A stretch of DNA of 43,593 nucleotides, taken from positions 1 to 43,593 of the forward strand of contig CANQQL010000006.1 in assembly GCA_947625975.1 (NCBI GenBank). Reading direction: 5' to 3'. Shown here piece after piece: positions 7,955-15,364 of this stretch (its first letter is position 1; the number at the start of each line of letters is the position of its first letter). This DNA comes from an uncultured Bacilli bacterium (GTDB lineage Bacteria; Bacillota_I; Bacilli_A; RFN20; CAG-826). The position numbers and the translations under genes are program-made. The notes under the pieces were generated by a model. The model made no database searches. It saw only the letters and a program-made list of their open reading frames with translations, and was not told the origin of the DNA.

Positions 7955-10264
7955 ATGTCTAAAGTAGAGTTGTTAGCCCCGGTGGGTAATATAAATGCTT
8001 TAAAGCCGGTGATTTATAATGGCGCAGATGCCATATATTTGGGTTTAGATAAATATAATGCTCGCATGAATGCGGAAAATTTTACTATCGACAATATTCG
8101 AAATATTATAGAATTTGCGCATCTTTATAATGTGAAGGTTTATGTGACCATTAATATTGTCTTAAAAGATGAGGAAATTACTGATTTTATAAATCTTATC
8201 GATTTATGTATTGCGGCCAAAGTCGATGCCTTCATTGTCCAAGATATTGGTGTGGCATATTTTTTGAAAAAGCATTACAAAAATATTTGCCTTCATGCAT
8301 CAACCCAAATGGGAATTCATAATTATTTAGGCGCAAAAGTACTAGAAGAAATAGGATTCAAAAGGATCATTCTCTCGCGTGAAACAACGCTAGATGATAT
8401 AAAATATATTCATAAACACACAAATTTAGAAATTGAATTTTTTGTTCAAGGAGCTTTGTGTGTTGGTTTTTCTGGCAATTGTTATATGTCTAGCTTCCTG
8501 GCAAATGAAAGTGGAAATCGAGGAAGATGTAAACAATTTTGTCGGCAAAAATATCAGATTATTGAAGATAATAGAGTTATAAAAAATGGCTATTATTTAT
8601 CCTCACGTGACTTATGTCTTGCAAATGAATTACAAGAATTGATTAATGCCGGTGTGACATGTTTTAAAATTGAGGGAAGAATGCGAAGAGAAGGATATGC
8701 AGCCTTAGTAGTTCAAACATATCGCAAACTCATTGATGAAAATTTTCGCAAAATTAAAGAAGAAGAAAAAAATATTTTGCGCATTGCTTTTTCAAGAGGA
8801 GATTTTAATTATTATGCCTATCTTAATGGTTTACAAAGTGGAATTATCAACGAAGATATTCCCAATCATTTAGGCCTAAAAGTAGGAAAAGTTTTGCAAA
8901 TAAAACCTTTTAAGAAGGGCCTTTATGAATTAGAAATTTTTTCTCGACACGATTTATTTAAAGGGGATGGCTTAAAATTTATAAATGGGGAAAAAGAAGT
9001 GGCAAGTTTAGGTGTAGGAAATGTTATAAAAAAAGCTCAAAATATTTATAAAATTTTTACCAAGCAAAAAATAAGTGGAAAGAATTTAGATGTATATTTG
9101 ACCTTAAATAAACAAAAAGAAAGCGAAGTCTTAAGTTATAGTAAGAAATTAATGGTAACGGCAAAGGTTTGTGCCAAAGAAAATCAAAATCTGACTATCT
9201 CACTTGAATGTCGTAATTCTCTAATAACTTACACTTCATCCTTTATATGTAAAAAAGCAAATAATGTTATAACTAATTGTGAAGAAATTGCTACGCAAAT
9301 TAACAAATTAAATAATTCTGAGTTTGCTTTAAAACATTTGTGTATAGATGCTGATCATGTTTTTCTCCCAAAGAGTATTTTAAATGATTTAAGGAGAGAA
9401 GCTTTTAAGCTATTAAAAGTATCTCTAATTAGTGATTACGAAAAAAAATTAAACGTCCCAAAAATAGACCATAACGAGGAGATTAATTTACCAGAATTTC
9501 AAAGTTATGGTCAGTCTTTAATTATTAATGAAGAAGTAGACATTGAGAGAATTGATAAAAGTTTTAAAGGGTTAATTATTTATTCACCGAAAATTTTTTA
9601 TGCTGAGTTAAGTTCAAAACTAAAATTTCTGCAGCAATATTTTTCAAATGCTAAAATTGCACTTAATTTGCCAATTATTGCGTTGAGAATGGACTTAGAA
9701 ATTATCGACAAAATTATTAAAAATAGTGGGGAAATTTTATTAGTGGCTAATAACCTTTATGGCCTTTATTATCGAAAAAATCATGAAGTTATTGCCAGCC
9801 ATAATTTAAATATATGCAATGCTTTGGCGATAAAGTTTTATAAAGAATTCGGGATAAAAAATGTTGTAGCATCCTTAGAAACCAATAAGGATTTTTTAGT
9901 TAATAATCCGGATATTTATTACTATGCTTTTGGTTATAATACTTTAATGAATTATGTTCACTGCCCCTTTAAAAGCATTTATAAAAACGAATGCCGAAAT
10001 TGCACATATAGTGACAAAGTTTCATTTGCCGATTTATCTTGTAAAGATATTTTTCCTCTTAGGAGAATAAAGTTAAGTAAATGTTATTTTGAACTTCTGA
10101 ATTCAAAGGCGATTAATACTTTCAAAAAAGCGAATAATGCTGTGATTATTGATTTGCGCAATGTAAAAAACATATCCAAAGCTTTAAACATGCTTGAAGA
10201 AACATGTCCAAAAAAAGTCGAAGATAAAGAAACACTTGGAATGTTTTTTAAACAATTGAACTAA
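7955..10264 (+). CDS. Large U32-family protein, RlhA-like (23S rRNA C hydroxylation)
   Basis: 769 residues. The U32 domain starts VELLAPVGN and has GADAIYLG and four conserved Cys at 169, 176, 192 and 196 (GNCYMSS, RCKQFC), the set that holds an iron-sulfur cluster in RlhA and TrhP. The C-terminal half keeps the long RlhA-type extension, with a Cys pattern HCPFKSIYKNECRNCTY and then FPLRR and CYFELLNS. U32 proteins were first called collagenase-like peptidases, but E. coli RlhA (YdcP) is needed for 5-hydroxycytidine in 23S rRNA and depends on prephenate. The size and two-part layout fit RlhA rather than the shorter TrhP. The gene ends 5 bases before a convergent chorismate mutase gene, whose product makes prephenate. 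The family is sure; the rRNA role is by homology. Confidence 0.82.
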   Translation: MSKVELLAPVGNINALKPVIYNGADAIYLGLDKYNARMNAENFTIDNIRNIIEFAHLYNVKVYVTINIVLKDEEITDFINLIDLCIAAKVDAFIVQDIGVAYFLKKHYKNICLHASTQMGIHNYLGAKVLEEIGFKRIILSRETTLDDIKYIHKHTNLEIEFFVQGALCVGFSGNCYMSSFLANESGNRGRCKQFCRQKYQIIEDNRVIKNGYYLSSRDLCLANELQELINAGVTCFKIEGRMRREGYAALVVQTYRKLIDENFRKIKEEEKNILRIAFSRGDFNYYAYLNGLQSGIINEDIPNHLGLKVGKVLQIKPFKKGLYELEIFSRHDLFKGDGLKFINGEKEVASLGVGNVIKKAQNIYKIFTKQKISGKNLDVYLTLNKQKESEVLSYSKKLMVTAKVCAKENQNLTISLECRNSLITYTSSFICKKANNVITNCEEIATQINKLNNSEFALKHLCIDADHVFLPKSILNDLRREAFKLLKVSLISDYEKKLNVPKIDHNEEINLPEFQSYGQSLIINEEVDIERIDKSFKGLIIYSPKIFYAELSSKLKFLQQYFSNAKIALNLPIIALRMDLEIIDKIIKNSGEILLVANNLYGLYYRKNHEVIASHNLNICNALAIKFYKEFGIKNVVASLETNKDFLVNNPDIYYYAFGYNTLMNYVHCPFKSIYKNECRNCTYSDKVSFADLSCKDIFPLRRIKLSKCYFELLNSKAINTFKKANNAVIIDLRNVKNISKALNMLEETCPKKVEDKETLGMFFKQLN

Positions 10265-10269
10265 TTCTA

Positions 10270-10554
10270 TTATTTTTTAAAATTATTTTTTATTAATTTT
10301 TCTTGATATATTTTGCTTACATTAATAAGCGAATCAGAAACCATACTGTAATAATCTCTTATTAAAGGGGAAGGGTGATTCTTGATAGTTTCTTTAATTT
10401 GCTTTTCTCGTTGCTTATTTTCAATTGAAATATTGTTTTCAACTTTGAACTTTGCAATTTTTGAAACAATTTCCATACGTTTTAAAAATAGCAATGCAAA
10501 TTCCTCATCGATTTTATCTATTTCTTGTCGGAGTATTTCTAATTCATTTGTCAT
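10270..10554 (-). CDS. Monofunctional chorismate mutase (AroQ class)
   Basis: 94 residues from the chosen start. It is a single all-helical chorismate mutase domain with LRQEIDKIDEEFALLFLKR, the usual helix-1 pattern with the catalytic Arg near its start, followed by IAKFK and the later helices. It converts chorismate to prephenate. No prephenate dehydratase, prephenate dehydrogenase or DAHP synthase domain is fused. Two ATGs lie in frame, at 10560 and 10554. GGTGA directly abuts the first, so the second, six bases further on, has the better spacing; the first would add only Met-Thr. It is transcribed divergently from the shikimate operon and converges on the RlhA-like gene. Confidence 0.92.
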   Translation of the reverse strand: MTNELEILRQEIDKIDEEFALLFLKRMEIVSKIAKFKVENNISIENKQREKQIKETIKNHPSPLIRDYYSMVSDSLINVSKIYQEKLIKNNFKK

Positions 10555-10571
10555 AGTCATTCACCATTAAA

Positions 10572-10580
10572 ATTATAACA
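10572..10580 (-). promoter_or_regulatory. Extended -10 promoter of chorismate mutase
   Basis: On the minus strand TGTTATAAT (10580-10572), an extended -10 with a perfect TATAAT; no good -35 is seen. The expected start lies only about ten bases before the ATG at 10554, giving an almost leaderless mRNA that begins near the GGTGA. Confidence 0.5.
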
Positions 10581-10691
10581 TACTTTTTTTATCTCGTAAT
10601 AATACTTAAATTCTTATAATCATTATTTGTTTTGAATAATTATTTAAAAAAAATAATTTTATTTTTGTTGCTATGACAAGTTTTTATCAAC

Positions 10692-10720
10692 TTGACTACT
10701 TATAAGTTTACAATTAATAT
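10692..10720 (+). promoter_or_regulatory. Sigma-A promoter of the shikimate operon
   Basis: TTGACT (10692-10697), 17 bp, TAATAT (10715-10720). The leader is only about 30 bases and contains the Shine-Dalgarno AAGGTG (10745-10750). It is too short for a T-box or a tryptophan-type attenuator, so there is no sign of control by aromatic amino acid supply through the leader. The rest of 10561-10758 is A/T-rich with no gene. Confidence 0.72.
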
Positions 10721-10758
10721 TAAAATAATTAATTATTTTAAAAGTAAGGTGATTATTT

Positions 10759-11739
10759 ATGATTATTAATTTAACGATGGAGCGAAGTAGATACCAAGCT
10801 TACATCAAAAAAGGCATAATTAATAATTTAGATAGTTATCTTGATTTCTCAAAAAAGGTTCTTTTTGTGATAGATGATAATGTTAATGGTAAATTTTATG
10901 AAAAATTTATTAAAGATAAACTGGTACATAAAATTACCGCTAATGAAAAGTATAAAACAATGGATGTTGTGTTAGAAATATGCAAAATTTTAGCAGACTT
11001 TCAATTTTCTCGCGATGATTATATCGTTTCTATAGGTGGAGGCATAACCTCAGATATTGTGGGATTTGCGGCGTCTATTTTTAAACGTGGAATCCTTTGG
11101 ATTTCTATCCCTACCACCACTTTGGCAATGATTGATGCTTCCGTCGGAGGAAAAACCGGAGTAAATTTTCAATCAGTAAAAAATATGCTGGGTGATTTTT
11201 ATCCACCAAATAAGATATTAATTGATATAGATTTCTTAAGTACTCTTGATAAAAGAAATTTCAATAATGGTTTGTGTGAAGCTTTAAAAATGGGTATTAC
11301 TATTGATAAATCGATATTAGAACTATTAAATAATCCAGAGAAAAACATAACAAATATAATTATAAAATCTATTAAAGCAAAAAATAAAATCGTTAAGGTA
11401 GATGCACGCGATAGAAATGTACGATATGTTTTAAATTACGGGCATACCTTTGGTCATGCTTTCGAACTTATTGATAAAAATTTTTTGCATGGTGAAGCGA
11501 TACTACTAGGAATGTGGTATGTTTCTAGCTTGAAAGTAAAAGAAATTATTAAGAAATACATCGAAAAATTTAATCTTATAAATCCTAATTATAGATTTAC
11601 TGATCTTAAACCTTTATTATTACAGGATAAAAAAATTAAAACGCAACTATTTCATCTTGTAATTGTTAATGAAATTCTAGATTATAAAATAGTAGCGGTA
11701 GATATAAATGGTTTAAAAACGATTTATGAGAGAAGGTAA
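10759..11739 (+). CDS. aroB: 3-Dehydroquinate synthase
   Basis: 326 residues, slightly short for the family (about 350). NAD-binding GGGITSDIVGF (93-103), substrate loop PTTTLAMIDASVGGKTGVN (118-136), E174 in GLCEALKMG, then NYGHTFGHAFE and HGEAILLGM, whose His residues (229 and 244) with E174 are the likely zinc ligands. It turns DAHP into 3-dehydroquinate, step 2 of the shikimate pathway. First gene of the aro operon; aroC starts 3 bases after its stop. Confidence 0.95.
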   Translation: MIINLTMERSRYQAYIKKGIINNLDSYLDFSKKVLFVIDDNVNGKFYEKFIKDKLVHKITANEKYKTMDVVLEICKILADFQFSRDDYIVSIGGGITSDIVGFAASIFKRGILWISIPTTTLAMIDASVGGKTGVNFQSVKNMLGDFYPPNKILIDIDFLSTLDKRNFNNGLCEALKMGITIDKSILELLNNPEKNITNIIIKSIKAKNKIVKVDARDRNVRYVLNYGHTFGHAFELIDKNFLHGEAILLGMWYVSSLKVKEIIKKYIEKFNLINPNYRFTDLKPLLLQDKKIKTQLFHLVIVNEILDYKIVAVDINGLKTIYERR

Positions 11740-11742
11740 CTT

Positions 11743-12729
11743 ATGGCAAGTAGTTTTGGAAAAAATATAATTTTAACGCTTTTTGGTGAATCCCATGGCC
11801 CATTTGTGGGAGGCACGCTTTGTGGTTTACCTTCATCAATTATGATTGATAAGGATTTTATAAATTCACAAATGCTAAAAAGGAAGGCCAAAGCCGGTGT
11901 GACATCGGCACGTCTTGAAGAAGATAAGGTCCACTTTATCAGTGGAATAAAAAATGGATATACGAACGGAAATCCCTTAACAATTTTAGTGGAAAACAAA
12001 AATTATAAAAATAATGAATATAACTCCAATTTAGCTCGACCATCACACGCTGATTTCACTAATTTTGTGCGACATGGTGAATATGGAGAAAGATTAGGGG
12101 GAGGCTTTTCTTCTGGCCGTCTTACCGCTCCACTTGTTGCCTTAGGAGCAATTGCCCTAAAAATAATTAATAAACATGGCATAGAAATTAACTCTAACGT
12201 GGATCGTGAAATTATAAATAAACTAGAAGATATAAAACAGGCTAATGATTCAATCGGCGCTAAAGTTACAACAATTATAAAAGGCGTTGAAATTGGAGTC
12301 GGAGAACCGTTTTTCGATTCTTTAGAAAGTGTATTTGCTCATGCAATATTTTCGATACCAGGCGTTAAAGGAGTTTCTTTTGGCTTAGGTTTTGATTATA
12401 ACGGAAAGTTAGGCAGTGAAGTGAATGATCAATTTTGTATACGAAATGGCAAAGTAACAACTATTTCCAATAATAGCGGTGGGATTGATGGGGGATTAGC
12501 GAATGGAAATGACATTGTGATTAATACGATTTTTAAACCAACACCATCAATCGGTATTCCACAAAGCACCGTGAATTTATCCACCATGCAAATAGAAAAA
12601 TATCAAATTAAAGGACGTCATGATGTCTGTATAGCCCTGCGTGGGCAAGTTGTCATTGATAGCATACTTGCAATAAGTTTGCTGGATATGCTAGTAGAAT
12701 ACTATGGTAAAGGATTTATAAAACAATGA
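11743..12729 (+). CDS. aroC: Chorismate synthase
   Basis: 328 residues, somewhat short compared with the usual 350-390. FMN and substrate motifs: GESHGPFVGG, RPSHADFTN, GGGFSSGRLTAP, GGIDGGLANG and DVCIALRGQVVID. It makes chorismate from EPSP, the last shared step, and needs reduced FMN. AGAAGG inside the aroB end serves as its Shine-Dalgarno. Its TGA stop overlaps the ATG of the next gene (ATGA), so the two are translationally coupled. Chorismate is the substrate of the nearby mutase. Confidence 0.95.
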   Translation: MASSFGKNIILTLFGESHGPFVGGTLCGLPSSIMIDKDFINSQMLKRKAKAGVTSARLEEDKVHFISGIKNGYTNGNPLTILVENKNYKNNEYNSNLARPSHADFTNFVRHGEYGERLGGGFSSGRLTAPLVALGAIALKIINKHGIEINSNVDREIINKLEDIKQANDSIGAKVTTIIKGVEIGVGEPFFDSLESVFAHAIFSIPGVKGVSFGLGFDYNGKLGSEVNDQFCIRNGKVTTISNNSGGIDGGLANGNDIVINTIFKPTPSIGIPQSTVNLSTMQIEKYQIKGRHDVCIALRGQVVIDSILAISLLDMLVEYYGKGFIKQ

Positions 12730-13970
12730 GATTTGGTTTAATAGGTAGCAAAGTAGACAATAGTTTTTCTAAGTATATCCATCATCTTTTTCATAATGAT
12801 GATTATTTTTTGTACTCGGCAAAGGAATCTGAACTTTCGCAAATTTTTGAAGCAAAGAAATTTCAGGGTCTAAATATCACTAAACCTTTTAAAAAAATTG
12901 TGATTAAATATTTAGACGAATTAGATGATATTGCACGTAAAACTAATTCGGTCAATACTATTATCAATGAGCATGGTGTTTTAAAAGGATACAACACGGA
13001 TTATGACGGCTTTAAGTATTTGCTCTTTAAAAATAAAATAGATGTTAAAAATAAAATAGTGGCCATATTAGGAACAGGCGGAGTTAGTAATACAATCGAA
13101 ACGGTCATGTATGAACTAGAGGCAAGGACAGTTTATAAAGTGAGCAGAAAGAATCAAAAAAATTGTCTAACTTACAATAAACTAAGTAAGAAGCAAATTG
13201 ATATTATTGTGAATGCTACACCGCGAGGGATGGATCAATCTTCTTTTCATCCCTTGATAAATCTTAAAAAATTTAAAAACTTAAATGCTGTCATAGATTT
13301 AATTGCAAATCCTTTTAATACGTTCCTCTTACAAGAAGCAAAGAGTTTAAATATAACCGCAGTTAATGGCCTTGATATGTTAATTGAACAAGCCCGTTTG
13401 AGTGAACAATTATTTCAAAAAGTAGAAATACCTCCAGCAAAAAATGAGCTGGTTTGGAAAGCAACATTTGAAAAGTATGCAAATATTGCTTTAATCGGTA
13501 TGCCCTACGCCGGTAAATCCACAATTGGATTTTATTTGAGTAAGTATTTAAAGAAAGATTTTGTTGATTTGGATATGCTTATCGAAGAAAACGAAGGAGT
13601 CAAAATAACAGATTTTATTAAAAAATGTGGAGAAAATGCCTTTCGTATGAAAGAACACCAATTTGTAAAAATTATTAGTTTCCAAAATGGCGAGGTTATT
13701 TCTTCCGGCGGAGGAATTATTACAAAGAAAGAAAATATCAAATTACTCAAGCAAAATTCTTTCGTGGTTTATATAAAACGGGATATTGATTTAATAGAAT
13801 TTTCTAACAATCGACCATTATCATCTAATAAAAAGGATTACCTTAAGCTTTTAAAAGAACGAGAAAAAAAATATGAAAAATATGCGGATATTATTGTTGA
13901 GAATAATAAAACCATTGAAGATGCAGTAGAGGAAATTGCGAGGAAATTTTATGAAATTATTAATAATTAA
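12726..13970 (+). CDS. aroE/aroK: Fused shikimate dehydrogenase - shikimate kinase
   Basis: 414 residues, two complete enzymes in one chain. Residues 1 to about 245 are AroE: catalytic K53 in LNITKPFKK, D92 in NTDYDGF, an NADP loop GTGGVSNT (116-123), VNATPRGM and NGLDMLIEQA. Residues about 250-414 are AroK: P-loop GMPYAGKST (258-266), DLD (281-283), R307 in AFRMKE, GGG (328-330) and NRPL. The first half reduces 3-dehydroshikimate with NADPH and the second phosphorylates shikimate with ATP, so consecutive steps are joined. No linker residues are lost and both active sites look intact. It overlaps aroC by ATGA. Confidence 0.94.
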   Translation: MRFGLIGSKVDNSFSKYIHHLFHNDDYFLYSAKESELSQIFEAKKFQGLNITKPFKKIVIKYLDELDDIARKTNSVNTIINEHGVLKGYNTDYDGFKYLLFKNKIDVKNKIVAILGTGGVSNTIETVMYELEARTVYKVSRKNQKNCLTYNKLSKKQIDIIVNATPRGMDQSSFHPLINLKKFKNLNAVIDLIANPFNTFLLQEAKSLNITAVNGLDMLIEQARLSEQLFQKVEIPPAKNELVWKATFEKYANIALIGMPYAGKSTIGFYLSKYLKKDFVDLDMLIEENEGVKITDFIKKCGENAFRMKEHQFVKIISFQNGEVISSGGGIITKKENIKLLKQNSFVVYIKRDIDLIEFSNNRPLSSNKKDYLKLLKEREKKYEKYADIIVENNKTIEDAVEEIARKFYEIINN

Positions 13971-14415
13971 CGGTGTTAATTTAAATATGTTGGGAATACG
14001 CGAAAAAGAAATCTATGGTGCGAATAGTTATCGTGATCTTTGTGAGTATATTAATACTACTGCGGAACAAGAAAATCTTAAAGTAGACATATTTTGCTCC
14101 AATTATGAAGGTGAAATAGTTGAAAAAATACAAAAAGCGTATAGGAAATATGCGGGAATTATAATTAATCCGGGAGCATATTCTCATTACTCTATTGCGA
14201 TATTAGATGCTTTGCGAGCAGTAGATATTCCTGCTATTGAAGTGCACTTAAGTGATGTAAAAAAAAGAGAAAGTTATCGTCAAGTATTAGTTACAAGCGA
14301 AGCCTGTTTTTTAACAATTATGGGCAAAGGTTTTGCAGGATATAAAGAAGCAATTATTGCGATGAAAAAGAAACTAGGTGAAGAGAATGAAAATATATCT
14401 AAAAAGGACCGCTAA
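13951..14415 (+). CDS. aroQ: Type II 3-dehydroquinate dehydratase
   Basis: 154 residues from the ATG at 13951, which has GAGGAAA ahead of it (13939-13945); a TTG at 13936 would add five residues but lacks support. Type II motifs: NGVNLNMLG, catalytic Y22 in IYG, NYEGEIVEKI (normally NHEGE), INPGAYSHYS, EVHLSD with H99, and R110. It dehydrates 3-dehydroquinate to 3-dehydroshikimate, step 3. It overlaps the aroE/aroK gene by 20 bases and the DAHP synthase gene by 29, so this is a tightly coupled operon. Confidence 0.94.
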   Translation: MKLLIINGVNLNMLGIREKEIYGANSYRDLCEYINTTAEQENLKVDIFCSNYEGEIVEKIQKAYRKYAGIIINPGAYSHYSIAILDALRAVDIPAIEVHLSDVKKRESYRQVLVTSEACFLTIMGKGFAGYKEAIIAMKKKLGEENENISKKDR

Positions 14416-15364
14416 TTTTGCAAGTATAAAAAATAAATTAAATGAAAACGACATATTTTTTTCAATGCATGAAGTCGATGGAAGATTTGTTCTTTTTATT
14501 GATGATTTAGATTATCGTGAATTTGAAAAATTAAATTTCAAAGCTGAAATCGAAGAAGTTAAACCATGTTATGATTTAAAATTAGTTTTAAGAATGAATC
14601 AACCTAAATCGACGCTTATAAAAGTTAAGAATTGCATAATTGGCGGAAATAAAAAAATAATTATTGCTGGTCCTTGTGCAGTAGAAAGTGAAGATTCCAT
14701 GCGAAAAATTGCTTATAAGGCTAAAGAATGTGGCGTTAATATTTTAAGAGCAGGGGCATTTAAACCTCGCACTAACCCATATTCGTTTCAGGGACTTTTA
14801 AAAGAAGGTTTAGATATTCTCAAGAAAATTGGCGATGAATTTAATTTGCCAGTTGTCTCGGAAATTACCGATATTGCGGAAATTGAGCGATTTATTCAAT
14901 GTGTAGATATAATTCAGGTGGGAGCAAGAAATATGCAAAATTTTGCTTTACTTGAGAAACTTGGTCAAATCAATAAACCCATTTTGTTAAAGCGGGGATT
15001 TAATAATACAATTGAAGAATTGTTGTGCTCTGCCGAATATATTATGAAGCAAGGAAATAACAATGTTATTCTATGTGAAAGAGGTATTCGTACGCCACTA
15101 AGTTACACGAGAAGCACTCTGGATTTAAGTTCTGTTGCTATATTGAAAGAATTAACTCACTTACCAATTATTGTTGATCCATCTCATGCTACCGGTAAAA
15201 GAAAGCTAATTTATCCCATGTGCTTGGCAGCCTTCAGTGCCGGAGCCGATGGAGTTATTTTAGAAGCCCATATTTCACCCAATAGTGCAATCTCTGACTC
15301 TGAAGAAACCATCTCGTTTGCCGAAGTTACAAAAATAATAAAGAACACTAATTATGAACATTAA
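14387..15364 (+). CDS. aroF: DAHP synthase (3-deoxy-7-phosphoheptulonate synthase, type I-beta)
   Basis: 325 residues from the ATG at 14387, preceded by AGGTGA (14376-14381); a GTG at 14378 would add three residues. A small N-terminal domain (about 1-85), as in the ferredoxin-like regulatory domain of I-beta enzymes, precedes the barrel with IAGPCAVES, GAFKPRTNPYSFQG, KRG, CERGIRTP, VDPSHATG and EAH. It condenses PEP and erythrose-4-phosphate, step 1. No chorismate mutase is fused, unlike the Bacillus enzyme; the mutase is the separate gene at 10270-10554. Feedback control through the N-terminal domain is possible but cannot be judged from sequence. Confidence 0.93.
   Translation: MKIYLKRTANFASIKNKLNENDIFFSMHEVDGRFVLFIDDLDYREFEKLNFKAEIEEVKPCYDLKLVLRMNQPKSTLIKVKNCIIGGNKKIIIAGPCAVESEDSMRKIAYKAKECGVNILRAGAFKPRTNPYSFQGLLKEGLDILKKIGDEFNLPVVSEITDIAEIERFIQCVDIIQVGARNMQNFALLEKLGQINKPILLKRGFNNTIEELLCSAEYIMKQGNNNVILCERGIRTPLSYTRSTLDLSSVAILKELTHLPIIVDPSHATGKRKLIYPMCLAAFSAGADGVILEAHISPNSAISDSEETISFAEVTKIIKNTNYEH

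Noticed and set aside
7955-10264. Collagenase or secreted protease role for the U32 proteins
   Set aside because: No signal peptide, an iron-sulfur type four-Cys set and the shikimate context fit RNA hydroxylation better than proteolysis; the peptidase name is historical.
10721-10758. T-box or peptide attenuator for the aro operon
   Set aside because: Only about 30 bases lie between the predicted start site and aroB; there is no room for a T-box stem or a terminator.
13936-13950. TTG start for aroQ
   Set aside because: The ATG at 13951 has GAGGAAA at proper spacing and gives the canonical MKLLIINGVNLNMLG start.
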